Notes under the pieces: model-generated
The model's database searches: none
What the model saw: the letters and a program-made list of their open reading frames with translations, nothing else
What the model was told of the DNA's origin: nothing
In this document: in pieces, positions 1-12,775 of the stretch
Position numbering within the stretch: position 1 is the stretch's first letter
How the letters are laid out: every line of letters starts with the position of its first letter
Position numbers and translations under genes: made by a program
Assembly: GCA_013368325.1 (NCBI GenBank)
Contig: JAACJK010000167.1
Coordinates: 558,001 to 622,000, forward strand
Length of the DNA: 64,000 bases
Direction of reading: 5' to 3'
Source: Ephemerocybe angulata
Taxonomy: Eukaryota > Basidiomycota > Agaricomycetes > Agaricales > Psathyrellaceae

Positions 1-1557
1 ACCCAACTCTCAAGTTGCTTCTTGTATTCCAACAAACCGGCCTCCAGCGGCTTGCACTGCGCTCGCGCAAGCTTCACCTCACTCTTAAACCTCTGTCACA
101 GCAAGTCAGCAGAACCTATAATACCACTGAGAAACACTACGCACACTATTCGTTGCAGCCTCGAGCCCCCCAGCGATATGCGCACGGAACTGGACATTCT
201 GGCTCCGAACCTGAAAGCATAGCCACCACGTTCAAATCATGCTTGGACGAGTATCCATCAGCCATAACGGGGGTACGTACCGACGACCAGATCTCAGAGA
301 AGACGACGAGCTTGGAGAGCATCAGTCCAATATCAGGCGCCACGATCTGCTCAGACGCGAGCTTCGGAGAAGGCTCGACCAGCTCGGTCATAGCCTTCAT
401 GGCACGGCGGAGGTCCCTGATGCTCTCTACTTTTTCTATGAGCCATTGGAAGCTTGAGCGTGAAATCCCACTTCTGAGAGTAATGCTAGAATCTCACTCT
501 CGCGCTGCTCCTCCAGCGAGGCGACGACACTGGAGGCCCTCGCCCCGAGTCGTAAGGCCTAGTGATAAAACTGTTACAGCACGTTCTGGAAATTGTCCAC
601 TTGTCAGGGACTTACCGCAACAATGCTCCCGCTCGCACCACCGATGGCCTTTTGCGCCGAGATTATCTGCGAAGAGAGAAGACAGATTAAGCCAAACACT
701 GAAACGGAGAAGATCTAGCGAGACCTGTTCATCGAGTCTATCAAGCCGCATCAGCCCGAGCACATCGAGTTTGTATCAAAAACTCACGTAGCAATATCAG
801 CAAGAAGAGGCTCAATGGCCGTCTTCGTAGCGGACAAATTGAACTTATTAACAAAAGCCTCGATATCCCGCTTCAAATCGAGGAACTGGCGAGACATGTC
901 AGCCGACTGGTCATTGGCGTCCAGTTCTTTCTACAGAGCAGCCAAAAGCAACAAGTAAGCTTATAGTGACCGATTGTAATGAAGGAAACCACCAACCGTC
1001 AACGCGTCCAAGGCCTGCATGGCTGCGAGGCGATCCTGTTCGGTCTGTATCTTCTCCACCTTGTCGAGATAGATTTCGTCGAAACCTGTATCACCAATCA
1101 GTAGACTTAACATCTGAGCACAGTGGACCTACGCTTGAGGATGTCAGCAGTCGTGGAAGCTAAAACGCATGAAGAACGAAGGCAGGTCCTCCAACGCTGG
1201 GTCAAGTCAGCACGAGGTTCGAGGTACAAGGAATAATAGCGGCTAAAGGAACGAACAACATACTTCCTTGAAGCCAACCCACTGCCCCATAAGAGGAATC
1301 CCGATAGGCCAGAACAGGTAGACCACGACCCAGAGGATCTTCTCAACGTCGACAAATGTTTCGTCGATCTCGGCAGCTAGCTGAGCAAGCTGCGCGACAT
1401 CGTCGACAAGGGCTTTGACCTGGACGGGGTCACTGAGCCGCAGAAGCGCATTGGCGATGAACTCGTCATGCTCTGCCTCGCTAGGTCCGGCCTCCTTCCA
1501 CGTCGCCAAGATGCTCTGAGTCTGCTCGGGGGTCAAGGTAGAAGTGGCAGTAGACAT
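1..1557 (-). CDS. Helical pore-forming-like family protein, copy 1 (partial, 3' end outside window)
   Basis: Start ATG at 1557. The first exon (to about 1263) gives a Glu/Asp-rich helical N-terminus that aligns with the starts of the genes at 25030, 58556 and 61114 (a 'D-F-I-x-x-A-L/I-x-x-L-x-D' pattern). Further small exons down the minus strand carry family blocks: one ending ADILKR near 1140, one reading FSEIWSSV near 270-300, and a last block similar to LARxxCxPLxxGLExY at 1-60. The reading frame runs off the left edge. The family plan of long amphipathic helices around a central hydrophobic stretch resembles ClyA/HBL-type alpha-pore-forming proteins by architecture only; no homology search was possible. 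Function unknown. It is the most diverged of the four copies in the window. Confidence 0.6.
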
Positions 1558-2061
1558 GTTCACAGAGAGGAGCAGAAACTGGGGACAATTCAAACCGAAG
1601 AGGAGTTATGTGCACTTCCACGCAGAAATCCCTCAAGCGTATGTTTACTCGTCTCCACAGTCTGCTGACCTTAGTCCAAGGACGTCCCTATGCGAAGGCA
1701 AATTATAGTTAGGTCCATCTCTTCTCAACTTCTCTGGGCTGGACGAGTGCACCCAGAACGACTCGTGGAGGTCAGTCGAGAAGATATGCCGCTCAATCCA
1801 CCATCCTATCCAGCAGCCAGAGTATCTATTGTGGCTCGTGAGCCTCCAGGAGAGCGATCGAGATAGTAGAAAGCAAACTCACCACAGCGGAACGGTCAGT
1901 TAATCGAACAAACCCTTAATGTCCAAGCTCCTCATTCGATCCAGATTCCGACCCAATTATGCATATCGATAGGGTATAAACAGATAGCCTCATATTACAC
2001 CGGTCAGAAGCAAAGTCATCTATGAAAGGCAGGGGCACAAGGCGGTGATAGCCCACGAGCA
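1558..2061. other. Intergenic region
   Basis: About 500 bases between the start of the helical-family gene (1557) and the stop of the PQ-loop gene (2062). It presumably holds the promoter of the former and the 3' untranslated region of the latter. I see no further gene, repeat or RNA here. Confidence 0.5.
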
Positions 2062-3075
2062 TTACCGAGGTTTCGATTGCGAGCGAAGCAAAGGGGTCCT
2101 TTCGTCAGAGCTGCCATCAGCCACTTCTCCCGCCAGCACAGGGGTAGAAAGAACGTCGCTGTCAACAGGAATAACGACTTCGACTTCATGGGGCGGCTGC
2201 TGACCGAGGGGCACACCGAAGTCGTCGATGCCCAAGCGGTTCTGCCTGATCTTCCAGAAGATGCACATGGTCAGGAGCAGGCCCTGAAGCACGGCTGCCA
2301 CCGCGAAGGTTATCCAGCCTGCAATACATCACATTGCGTCAGATAGGCTTGCACGTAATGCAGGAGGATATTGGACTTACTGGTCCAATTCGTCCCCGGG
2401 CGAAGAACAATGCTCAGCACCATCAACACGCCTCCAGGAGTTTGAATGCACATCATCGGGATGCTCAGCGCACCGACGAGCTTGGTTCGATATGTATGGA
2501 GTAGCTGAGGGGCGTACTGAACGCTCGCGCACAAGGCCGCGCTGACGCCGAGGAACTTGGCCCATGAGTACACCAGCGGCGGTAGCGGCTCTCCCGGAGC
2601 AGGACTTGGAACGGCAGTTACGAGGACAATTAGAGTAATAAATAGGGAAAGAAGGCTAAACGGCTGTTAGAGAGGCGCCGTACTGAGAAGGAGCAGATGC
2701 ACGTACAAGTGAGCCGCGGCTAACCATGAAAACACGATGGAGAGGCGCCACTCGGGGGTCAATGTTGGAGATTTGACAATAACGGGCCCACTGTCTGTTG
2801 GCAGGCTTATGCCTTCATGCTTCAGGTGCTGCGGATAGTATATCATGTAAAGAACGAAGCTAAGGACAAATTAGAACCCGGAGTCCAGAGGTATAGTCAA
2901 AGGAGACTCACACCAGTGTAAAGCAGACCCATTGAATCGACAACTGCACAATTCCCGCGGATATTTCCAAGCACCTCGCAGCTCCCTGAGGACAGTGTGT
3001 GAGCAGAGCTTGAAATCAGGTATATAAGTCTGCGCTCACCAGAGACGAGCAGCACTTGAGAACCCCCGACTGCAT
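2062..3075 (-). CDS. PQ-loop repeat membrane protein
   Basis: Multi-exon gene. The first exon is a short 12-codon piece from ATG 3075, followed by an intron with a clean CAG acceptor; the second exon starts a hydrophobic helix. The protein shows two PQ-type loops, YYPQHLKH (near 2850) and YAPQLLHTYRTK (near 2510), each beside hydrophobic helices, and a C-terminal acidic tail ending at TAA 2062-2064. PQ-loop proteins are seven-helix transporters such as lysosomal or vacuolar amino-acid exporters (Ypq/PQLC2, cystinosin) and KDEL-receptor relatives. The spacing and the second loop fit a fungal PQ-loop protein, but I cannot assign the substrate. A vacuolar or endomembrane location is inferred from the family. 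Confidence 0.75.
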
Positions 3076-4317
3076 TGTCAACCTACGTGAACATGTCAGT
3101 CCAGCACAACAAGGCGCGTACTCGGATTGCTCACATGTTCAACACTGCCGACCCCGCCGACACGGTCCCAAGAAGCAAATACAAGGGACTCAGACCCTCA
3201 GAAGACTTGGTCTGGATGATCCGGAGGTGCTACAAGCCCGTCAGTCTCCACCCAACAAGGCGGGGCAACAAGCACTCTACCTGTGGCAGATACGAAACAA
3301 CGAGCCCCACACATAGCCCGAACGTCAAGGACGCCGTGAACCAGTCATGCTCCTGGGAGAAAGGTAAGCCTTTGGTAGCGAGCCAGAGAGGAATGGCCTC
3401 ACAATATCACAGCCGTCCTGCATGTCGTGGTCAAAGGCCAAGAGCCGCCGCGCCCCTAGCGCGCTTCAACCCAATTTGGGTCCGAGTCCGGCGGTCACGT
3501 GCGCATATCGCGCTAATTAAACAACGCGTATGGATTTCTGCCAGTGCTCGTAAACGATGCACGAAAGACTCAAACTGATTGAATTCGAATCGTAGAGAAA
3601 TCCAGAGACCTCCGAAAACAAGTTTCCTTATTCCTATGCGGTCACAATTTGATACTACTGGCTGGGCCCGCTTCGACCTCCTCCGTTGCTCAGCTCAGTA
3701 ACATCACCTCCTCAGAAACCGCTCAAGGCAGGCTTTCAAGCTCAAGTCCGGGTTCAAGTTGTCGACGTAGGTCACAAATCGATCTGGGTCCACGTTTGTG
3801 AACGGCTGTACCACATCCAAAGGACGTATGATTTCCTAAAACATCTCAAGAGTATTTGCAGCCTAACGGTCTCTGTGCCATCTCGACTTCGAATTGCAGA
3901 GCAACGAGAGCGCGTTGAAGATCCCGGCGTTTCGCCTGCCCCACTGTCGATGACTCTTCGTCGGGTGCCCTGGTCAAGAGGTCTGCGGCAGGCGGAATGT
4001 GCGCCAAGGACATGATTGTAAGAACAAGATTTATGTCGTGAGAGAGGATCGACGGCGGGCAACCCCAACCCCTCATTCAAGGTCTGAGACGACCTACTAC
4101 ACACCACCGTACCCCCTCCAAACCTCTACCAGACTCTACCACCCGCACAACAGCATCCACCCAATCAAAAATATAAGCGCGCGCCAAGAACTCATACAAT
4201 TGATTCCGACAGACACACACTCAATACTATACATACATCCAATACTTCAAATTACATGCTAAATAAGGTGTAATAAAATATAGTCCATAAGATGCTAACA
4301 ACAGTCCAATAATCCAA
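3076..4317. other. Intergenic region with a possible F-box-like ORF fragment
   Basis: Mostly non-coding. Minus-strand frame 4076-3846 opens with ATG and contains RRDLQRALVALQFEVEMAQ, which resembles the N-terminal coiled-coil seen before the F-box in many agaricomycete F-box proteins. The frame ends soon after, and no F-box could be read downstream. It may be a relic or a small hypothetical gene. The plus-strand ORF at 3686-4015 looks like its shadow. Nothing else is recognisable. Confidence 0.3.
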
Positions 4318-4455
4318 CTACGCAGCGCTGCCAGTCCCAGCGAACCGCCTCCGCGAGAAAGTCCGCACAAGGAGCCGTTTCAACGATCTGCCGCCGCCCT
4401 TCCGCTTCCGCTGCTCGACGTCACCCCCAGGCACCGACACATCACTCCCCTCCCA

Positions 4456-4487
<32 letters not shown>

Positions 4488-5910
4488 TATCGTCCGACTG
4501 CGACCACGTACTCGACCCATCGTCCGAATACCGCTGCCCCCGCAAAACATCGCTCACCAAAATCGGTGCCAACGCCTGTCCCTCAAGCTCCCCCTCCGGC
4601 GCACCTTTCAAATCCCGGCCGACAAGCAAAACGGAGTTACAGGGATAGGGATAGTGGGAATGGAGCTCGGAGATAGCAGAAGAGATACTCGACACACTAG
4701 GCGTAAACGGGAACGCATCGCTCCCCGAATCCGTACTACTCGACTGCGCCGGACTCGGTGCTCGACCATGGCGCGCGCGATCCAGCCCAGCAAAAGGAGA
4801 CCCATACGCCTCGCCCAATTCCTCCTCTCGTTGGAGTTGGAGTGGTGGTGCCTGCTGAAACCGGAGTAGGAAAACATCCTGCTCCACCTGGGTGCACGAC
4901 CGACTGCGCCGTCTCGAACAAGTTGAATCTGGGCTTAGGACGGGCGGTGGAGGCCGCGTCCTCCCTGTTGACGGGGAAAGGGTAGCTGAGACCGCCGACT
5001 CGCATCGTCGCTTCCGCTCATACTCTTGAGGGGAGAGAGGCATGACGACATTCCGGCTCTTCAATCCCTGCCTCGTAAACCTCGGAATCTCCTTAGAATT
5101 AAACCCAGTAATATTCCTGTCCGCGCCCTCGACCGTCTTGATCCTCGTGAGGGGTACAGGTACCGCCATCGGTGGGGAAAGAGAAAGAGAAAGACTCTCG
5201 CGCGACGAAGCCGTAGCTGCACTTGACATAATCGAAGGCGTCGTAGAAGCCCGGCCGTGCTGGAAGCGCTTCACGAGCTTCCTCCGCGTTGCATGGGCTT
5301 GCGATGCGACGGTCGAGGACGAGGCATTCGGGTGGTGGTGGTACGCAGGACTCGGAGGTGGGATCGCAAGGGGCGGTGGCAGGTCATCGGATGCCGTGTT
5401 TCGGTGCGCGAACCGCGCGTACAGTGTGTGCAGGTTCGGCGTCGAGGCGGCGTTCAAGTTGATGGATCTGGCCCGACGCGGTCCTGGGGCGCAGGCCCAG
5501 CCAATGGGGACGACCGCAACGGTTTTCTCGCCGGCGAAGTCGCACTGACTCTGCTAGTGGGATCGAACGAGGTCGGAGGGTAGAAGGAAGCAGCACGGAG
5601 TGGTGGGAGTTGCAGTTGCGACGCGGATAGAGTGCGAGGGGATAAACTCCCCCCAGGCCCTGCTTCTGGGGGAGGAACTGGAAGAAGCGGCTTTGCAGAA
5701 GTTCGTCAGTTCGTCACTCGGCTCGGAAGAAGAAGAAGAAAAAAAAACAAGGCGCTCACCTCTGTGCGGCGGCGGAGGACAGACGGATGCGGATGCATGG
5801 AAATCCGCTGCGCTCGCGGGCGGGCGGGCTCGAGGGCACTGCAGGAGGAGGTGGGGGAGGTGAAGACGAAGAGACTGCTTGTCGCCGGATGGGACGTAAG
5901 ATTTATTCAT
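4318..5910 (-). CDS. Ser/Pro-rich hypothetical protein with poly-Thr tract
   Basis: The main exon runs from about 5551 down to TGA 4318 and encodes a low-complexity Ser/Pro/Arg-rich protein: no membrane segment, a basic C-terminal end, and a run of about 12 threonines from a (GTC)n trinucleotide repeat at 4462-4486. Coding potential continues upstream of 5457 to a stop near 5548, so an earlier exon is needed. The best candidate starts at ATG 5910 (MNKSYVPSGDK) and ends at a GTGAGC donor near 5760, giving an intron of about 215 bases, long for this window, so the 5' end is uncertain. No known domain is recognised. It could be a disordered regulatory or cell-cortex phosphoprotein, but that is a guess from composition. 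Confidence 0.55.
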
Positions 5911-6588
5911 AAACGAACGTTGCTGAGGTGAGGATAGATGTGGATAGATGCCCGCCCGATCGGAAGGCAGGCTCCTTATAGGAACCGAAGAGAGACAAGG
6001 AGATAAGTAAGTACGACCGTCGCTGAGCGGAAGTGCCGAGCATGGGCAGAGCCCCGCCGCTGAAATCACCAAAAATGACAGTTGATGGATCCAGGCTTGG
6101 CGTTGAGCCGCGCTGCGTCACCGACAAAACATCATGCATGCCCTGCATGCACAAAGCGGCGGCATCGTCCCTCCAGCACTAGAAGGAAGCTGGATAAGCA
6201 AGCAAACCTTGCAGCCTTAGCTCCACGGTAGGCTATATGGCTATATCGGGTATCGGGTGAAACCCATTAAACAAGACTTTGGGACCAGACCAACGAGCTT
6301 CCTTCGACGGGAAAAGCCCGACACCGTCCGGTCGGTCATTGCAAAAGGCAGATGGATAGAGTTGTCTTCACTGATGGAATGGGATGCAGGGAAGCCCAAA
6401 GTCCTTGAAGAAAAGATCAATACTGGCTGCGGTCGGTCGCACATTGGTCCGTACTAAAAAGTTACTTTTGGCATTAGATAGTAATAAGATGTATAACGGG
6501 GGGCTTCGTCTAGTGTGATGCTTTCTTGCCTGTAGAGGGGGGATGATCGTCGATGAATACTCGTGACTGGCGATGGCAGCGAGCAAGC
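5911..6588. other. Intergenic region
   Basis: Holds the presumed promoter of the Ser/Pro-rich gene and the 3' flank of the ferredoxin gene. A short GTG-started frame at 6257-6457 has no recognisable features and no ATG, so it is not called as a gene. No repeat or RNA gene seen. Confidence 0.45.
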
Positions 6589-7241
<653 letters not shown>

Positions 7242-7584
7242 TGTGAAAGAGGTCGTCGTCGCCGTTCCCCACGATGAGTCGCGTCGATGACGAGCGCCCT
7301 AGCCGGTTCGGCATCCACGTGACCCGGGGACTTGTAAACTTTTAGAGCAACTCTTCTCCGCGTTCTCGAGTTTATTCAAAGGTACATACGAACGTTAAAA
7401 TAAACAGCAACTCCTACCCAGATCCGCAGCAAATCCGGATTCCGCGCGCACAGAACCTGGGGCTGCCACACGTGTACCCTTTTGATCTTCTCCGAACCTC
7501 TGCTCATTATCATTAAGTACTTGAACGCCCAATGCACACGCATCTCACCGTTCCTCCGATTCCTCCCCGCCCCTTATCCACTCC

Positions 7585-8395
7585 ATGTCTGCCTCGCCCG
7601 ACTCCCCCAAGCACTGGGTCGACCCCGCCGCGCTCCCCAACTACGGCGACGCCTCCACGATCGCAGGGAACGCCCCCGACTACGTCAAGCAGCTCAACTA
7701 CAACACCTACATCGCCTACGGCGTCGGCGACCCAGACTGCTTCGGCCATAGCGTCGGCAAATCCGTAAACTTCGTCGAGGTCAACATCAACCGCAAGCAC
7801 GAGCGCAACGGCCGGCTCGAAGCCACCACCGTCGCAGAACTAAAAGTCACCAGACGTAAGCAAGCAAGCGCCCCTCGCTTCTCATCTTCCTATTACTATC
7901 CCTCTGATCCACGGAACGCGCGCGCACGCAGATATGCTGAATGGCGCCAAGATGCTCCACGGCGGCTGCCTCGCCTACGTCGTCGACAACTGCTGCAGCA
8001 CACCCCTCGTCGTCCTGGGCCTGATCCAGAACGTGAACGGCGTAGGCGTGACCCAATCCATGAACGTCCTCTTCCACTCCCCCGCACCGCTGTAAGTCCG
8101 CCTCCAATCCTCCCCAATCCGCCCACGTCGTCCCCAGGTACCCATCTAACCCATCTAACATCTAACCCCCATCCAGCGGAACCATATTGCGCATCGTCAG
8201 CAGCTCGGTCTCTTTGGGCGGCAGAGTGATGTCTTCGCGCTGCGAGGTGCGCTAGTCCGCACATCTCCGCACTTCACCTTACACCCGCTGATCCATACCT
8301 ACCTATGTACCCAGGTACTCGACAAGGAGTCCGGACGCATCGTGGCGTCGGCGTTTCTGAACAAGATGCAACCAGTAATATCCTCAAAGCTGTGA
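7585..8395 (+). CDS. Hotdog-fold thioesterase superfamily protein (PaaI/ACOT13-like)
   Basis: Four exons, about 7585-7855, 7932-8091, 8177-8246 and 8315-8395. Exon 2 holds the hotdog signature: LNGAKMLHGGCLAYVVDNCC, where HGG(C)LA corresponds to the HGG-x-(A/S)-x-x-x-D helix-loop of PaaI/ACOT13 thioesterases. The following strands are QSMNVLFHSPAPL and the short C-terminal strand DKESGRIVASAFLNKM. The family hydrolyses acyl-CoA thioesters; the particular acyl group cannot be told. ATG 7585 gives a soluble protein without an obvious targeting signal. It is divergently placed to the ferredoxin gene (start 7241), leaving about 340 bases for two promoters. A second, unrelated 4HBT-type thioesterase lies at 56247. 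Confidence 0.85.
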
Positions 8396-8507
8396 AATTC
8401 GCCTCTCAATCCGCTTGCTTTCCAACGATCAACTCGGCACATCTCCTGCACTATCTGTACATATATATCTATTAGTAGAGAGGACGGAATAGGAATCTAG
8501 GATTCAC

Positions 8508-8953
8508 TCACCCTTCGACCCATCCAGGGAGGGGCACGACCGTCACTTCAGAGTGCCTGAACGTCCTTATCCCAGTCCGGATGATCCTCAATCGGGATTT
8601 GCAATAAGGATCCGGGCACGCAACCTCCCCATCTGTCGTCATCCAATCCCTTTCATTCGTGAACCGCTGTTTCGCTGCCAACAGCGGCAATACAGCCCCT
8701 GCCAAAGTCAACCATCCTTCATCAGATTCATCCATCCAACTCGCCACCCGAAGAAGACGGGGGACGTACCAAGGGAATAGATCGAAAACCCCTGCCCGGG
8801 AGGCAGACGCAGCATCTCCCCCTCCAGCGTGAAGAAGTCGCCCTCCTTCGCCCCGCACATAGTCCGTTCGCCGGGCGGGCAGACGACCTCGACTTTCAGA
8901 TCGTACAGCTCAAACGAGTCATCCTTAGTCGTGGACTCCTTAATCGTGGACAT
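8508..8953 (-). CDS. TIGR04076 family protein of unknown function
   Basis: Two exons. I take ATG 8953 as start because the longer frame upstream has only a TTG. Exon 1 gives LKVEVVCPPGERTMCGAKEG-type sequence ending in GFSIYSL; after a GTACGT intron the second exon gives a helix LPLLAAKQR and then EVACPDPYCKSRLRI. The pattern of an early Cys-containing strand, 'CGAKEGDFF' and a later 'ACPDP' is how I recognise the TIGR04076 family of small uncharacterised proteins. No biochemical role is established to my knowledge. It is convergent with the thioesterase gene, with only about 110 bases between stops. Normal length, no defects seen. Confidence 0.65.
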
Positions 8954-9074
8954 CGTGGTCGAGATGGAAGTTCTTGCGTCGTCAAAACTCAAATCGATCG
9001 GCTAATCATATGGACGGACTACTCAAGTCATATGTCCAAATAGTGTTATCGGTACATGTAATCAACGCAGTGAT

Positions 9075-9831
9075 TTAGTAGACGTAACCGAGGATCTTTC
9101 CTCCAATGTTTTTGCGACGAGCCTCCTCGTGGTCCATGATGCCGGCGGAGGTGGTCTGGAGGGTCAGTTAGTAAGTATGAGGGCAATTATGAAGTGGGGA
9201 CGACGCGTACCAAGATGATGATACCGAAGGCACGGGCGGGGAGCAACAAGTTGACCCAAGACTCGATCTGGGTGGCCTGGATGTTGAAGCGGGGGGAGAT
9301 GACACCAGTCTTGTTAAGACGACCGTTGAGCTGGATGACGATCTTGCCGGCACGGTGGTCATCGATGATCTCGAATTCACCGATGTAGCCTGTCGGGGGA
9401 GAAAGAGAGGGTTATGAGTTCCGAGCTCGAATAAAGAGAATCGGGACAAAGAAAGGATGTAGTCTCGTCTGTGAACTCGTGTCCGTTGAGGCAGACAGTC
9501 ACAAGCTGTATGGTATCGAAGACGGGTTTTCATGTCCCGGAGACTTAAAACGAAGAACGGGTGGGGTTGTGCCGCGTCAATCGTAGTTATACTCCGGAGT
9601 TGTTTGGGGAAATCGAACGAACGTGCAGAAGAGACTGATACTCACCGTGTCTCTGCATGACGCTCAAGAACTTGACGACGACCTTGGAGGAGGGTCGGAC
9701 AAGGACCTGGCGCTTGCCGCGGCGCTCGGCATTGACAATGTTGTTGAGGCAGTCGTTCTACGCTCCGATTAGCAAAAAGAAATCCACCTTCAAAAAAACG
9801 CGAGACTCACCAAAACAGAGACGCGGACCAT
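9075..9831 (-). CDS. RPS22: Small ribosomal subunit protein uS8 (S22/S15a)
   Basis: Four exons, ATG 9831 (MVRVSVL), stop TAA 9075-9077. Reads through the complete uS8 sequence: [77 protein letters not shown] and the ending [10 protein letters not shown]. Full length, about 130 residues. It binds 18S rRNA helix 21 in the 40S subunit. It is head-to-head with eS17 at 10213, the two start codons 381 bases apart, so the pair probably share a bidirectional promoter. Confidence 0.97.
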
Positions 9832-10212
9832 TTTGGAGGAGGAAGAAGAGGGAGTCTATGTAGAGTGTGTAAGCCTCGAGCATAAACCCAGTCTGAGTGT
9901 CGTGCTACGGAAAGCGCGAGTCAAACGGGCTGCCGCTTTCGCAGCATTTCGGGCGACCTGACCACCGTGCGCAGACACCAAGACGCATAGAGAGCGCAAC
10001 GATTAATTACCTTGAGGAGAACTTGAGCAGCGACGACGACGACGACAACGACAACGGCCAAAGACGAATTGCAAGCACACCTGCTGAGTCAGCAATCATA
10101 AACTGTACAGGACGCATCAGCCACTCGGGGATTGCCGAGCCGGGTTGCGAGCCCCAGACGAGCTGGAGCACCGTCCAACAAGCCTCGTCGTCGTCGGCAG
10201 AATCACTTCATC
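9832..10212. promoter_or_regulatory. Shared divergent promoter of uS8 and eS17
   Basis: The 381 bases between the two ribosomal start codons contain no credible gene. Both genes must be transcribed outward from here, an arrangement that favours co-expression of 40S subunit proteins. No known ribosomal-protein motif was confirmed by eye. Confidence 0.6.
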
Positions 10213-10881
10213 ATGGTGTGTACACCGCCGTCTCGCCGCTGGGCGCCGCGCAGAACGTCGTGCTGACCGTCCGTAGGGTCGCGTTCGCACAAAAACCGTC
10301 AAGAGGGCCTCCCGCGTCCTGATTGAAAAATAGTGAGTTTACGCTCATCCATCTCTGCGGGAAGGACCAGGAAGACTCAGCCCGCCCGGCCGCAGCTACC
10401 CCCGCCTCACCCTCGACTTCCACACCAACAAGCGAATCATCGATGAAGTCGTGCGTATAGATCGGCTGGGGAAACCGGGCTCGGCTGATAATATGGTGCC
10501 AATATAGGCTGTCGTCCCCTCCAAGAGGCTGAGGAACAAAATCTCGGGCTTCACGACCCACTTGATGAAGCGTATCCAGAAGGGCCCCGTCCGCGGCATC
10601 TCCTTCAAGCTCCAGGAGGAGGAGCGCGAGCGCAAGGACAACTATGTGCCCGAGGTTTCCGCCCTCGACACGTCCGCGACTGGCCTTGAGGTTGACCCCG
10701 ATACCAAGGTGCGTAGCGTATCACCATCGTTGGACCCGATTCTAACTCTGGCGCGCAGGCCCTCCTCGAGTCGCTCAACTTTGACAACATCGCCGTCAAC
10801 GTTGTGCTCCCCGTCACCGCCGTGCCCGAGCGTGGCCCCCGCCGGGAGCGAAGGAACGTCCCCGGCGCCGCGCGCTCGTAA
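10213..10881 (+). CDS. RPS17: Small ribosomal subunit protein eS17
   Basis: Five coding exons; the first is only the initiator ATG (10213-10215), with an intron directly after it and the next exon (10277) starting [13 protein letters not shown]. Later exons give [67 protein letters not shown] and a variable C-terminus ending at TAA 10879-10881. This is full-length eS17, a component of the 40S head. An intron right after the start codon is also known in yeast RP51/RPS17, so the odd first exon is probably an old shared feature. Confidence 0.96.
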
Positions 10882-11118
10882 ATTGTGTTCCTTACCCCCA
10901 TGTCATATGTACATCCCGCTATGCATGCATGCCTTTGAAAACGACCGTAAATTAAAACATCCGATGTGTGTTTGGCTCCGAGCCCGGCGCCAAATAAGAT
11001 GACTGTGGCTGTTATTTTCGAATGTTGCAACCTCCTCGCCGTTGAATCGCTGCTCGTCGCCGTCCGCCCGTCGCCACCGCCCTCGCCCCCGTCGGGCTCA
11101 CGACCCCCACGACCCCCT

Positions 11119-12478
11119 ATGACTCGCCCCTCCGCCGCCCAGCCGCAGACACACGACCCGAGCCCCGCTGTCCGACGCCGCCCAGCGCCCCCAGCACCAC
11201 TATCAGTCGACGGCGTGCAGGACATCACCCGCAAGGTCATCCGCCAGCTGGAAGGGCTGGGGCACGACGGCACCGACGACATGGCGCACGAGGAGAACGA
11301 GGACAGCGACCTCGCCGAGGTCGAGTCCACAATCGTCTCTGGGAACTCGACACGCAGATCGTCCGTCAGCAACGGCACGGGACACCCGCTCAACAACGGG
11401 CACGCCAGTGCCAATGGCGGCGGCGGTGTCGAGAATTCGAAGAAACCGACCGCCGCTGAGAAACCTGTGGACTATGAGATACCCCGCAAACTGCTGCACA
11501 GTTCCATTGGTGCGTTTGTCTGCTCGCGAAGAAGATTGATTGTGGCACTGACTGTGGCTTTATACGAATTGCAGGATTCCTCACATTTTATCTGTACGCT
11601 GGGGAGGGCGACCCACGAAAGGTCGTCGTCGCGCTCTGGTCCGCGCTGTGCATCATCTACCCCGCAGACGTGCTGCGCTTCCGCTCGCGGCGCTTCGCCA
11701 GGCTCTACGAGTCCCTATTAGGCTTCCTCATGCGCGACGAAGAAAAGGTGTGCCATCCCAGCCTCCCTTTTCCGTACACAACACGACATGACTGACGATG
11801 ATACCAGAACAGAGTGAACGGAGTCATATGGTACATCCTCGGCGTCAACTTCGTGCTCTCGTGCCTCCCCCTCGACGTAGCCACCGTCTCCGTCCTCATG
11901 TACGCCCTGTCTCCCCCTCCCATCCTTCTCACAAACTAACCAACTAACCACGAACCCTCTCCCACAGCCTCTCCTGGGCCGACACAGCAGCCTCAACATT
12001 CGGCCGCATGTACGGCCGCCGCACCCCCAAACTGCCCCCCCGGATCCTCGGGCTCCCGCTCGCCCCGCGCAAGTCCACGGCCGGCTTCGTCGCCGCGAGC
12101 GTCACCGGCGCCGCCATCGCCATGGGCTTCTGGGGCGCGCTCGCAGGCACCCGCCACGGCGGCGCCGACGCCGTCTGGAAGTGGGAGGGCGGGGTCAGGG
12201 GCGCCGGCGGGGGAGGCGTGCTGGGGTTGCTCGCGATTGGCGTCGTGGCGGGGCTTGTGTCGGGCGTTGCGGAGGCTTTGGGTGCGTTTTCCTTTCCTTC
12301 TCCCTTTATCTTTACCCTCTTGGTTTGACTTGAGTTGTTGCTGATCGCGTTGCATTTCGTAGACCTCGGAAACCTCGATGATAACCTGACACTGCCTATT
12401 ATCTCTGGCAGCTGCCTCTTCGGCTTCTTCAAGCTCTGGGAATACGGCGCTGCCTCACTGACTTCTTGGTTTTCATGA
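11119..12478 (+). CDS. DGK1: CTP-dependent diacylglycerol kinase, Dgk1-like ER membrane protein
   Basis: About five exons. I choose ATG 11119 (MTRPSAAQ); an in-frame ATG at 11000 would add 40 Pro-rich residues. A disordered N-terminus is followed by EIPRKLLHSSIG plus GFLTFYLYAG, the hallmark entry to the CTP-transferase/Dgk1 fold, then helices around VVVALWSALCIIYPADVLRF, GVIWYILGVNFVLS, LSWADTAASTFGRMYGRR, and a final helix region with DNLTLPIISG and FFKLWEY. SWADTAAS-x-x-G-R is the nucleotide-binding signature of this superfamily. In yeast Dgk1 makes phosphatidate from diacylglycerol using CTP at the ER and nuclear membrane, opposing Pah1. Dolichol kinase and SEC59 relatives are the alternative, but the IPRKLLHSSIGF block fits Dgk1 better. 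Confidence 0.85.
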
Positions 12479-12775
12479 CCTCCCGATACCACCACGCACA
12501 CCCTTTTTTGGAACACAACCGACCCTTTATTGCTGTCTGTAGACTTATGACTTTGTTACAATACCATTTTACGACTAGTCCACCGTCCCTCCTCCCGGTC
12601 TGCCTCCTCCTGACCCTGGATTCTCGAACCCTATATCTATTGTTACTTACACGACCGATCCTGCATTCCTTCTCGAATACTTACTTACCACCCACCCACG
12701 ACCTCATCACTACTGACCGCATCCCGCTTCAATATGGATCTAATTTCACGGAATACACTATATGAGACTATCTAT

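Noticed and set aside
15..791. Plus-strand 258-codon ORF at the left edge
   Set aside because: It starts at TTG, is Ser/Arg-rich and overlaps several family-conserved exons on the minus strand.
6257..6457. 66-codon ORF between the Ser/Pro-rich and ferredoxin genes
   Set aside because: It starts with GTG, has no conserved feature, and lies in the ferredoxin 3' flank.
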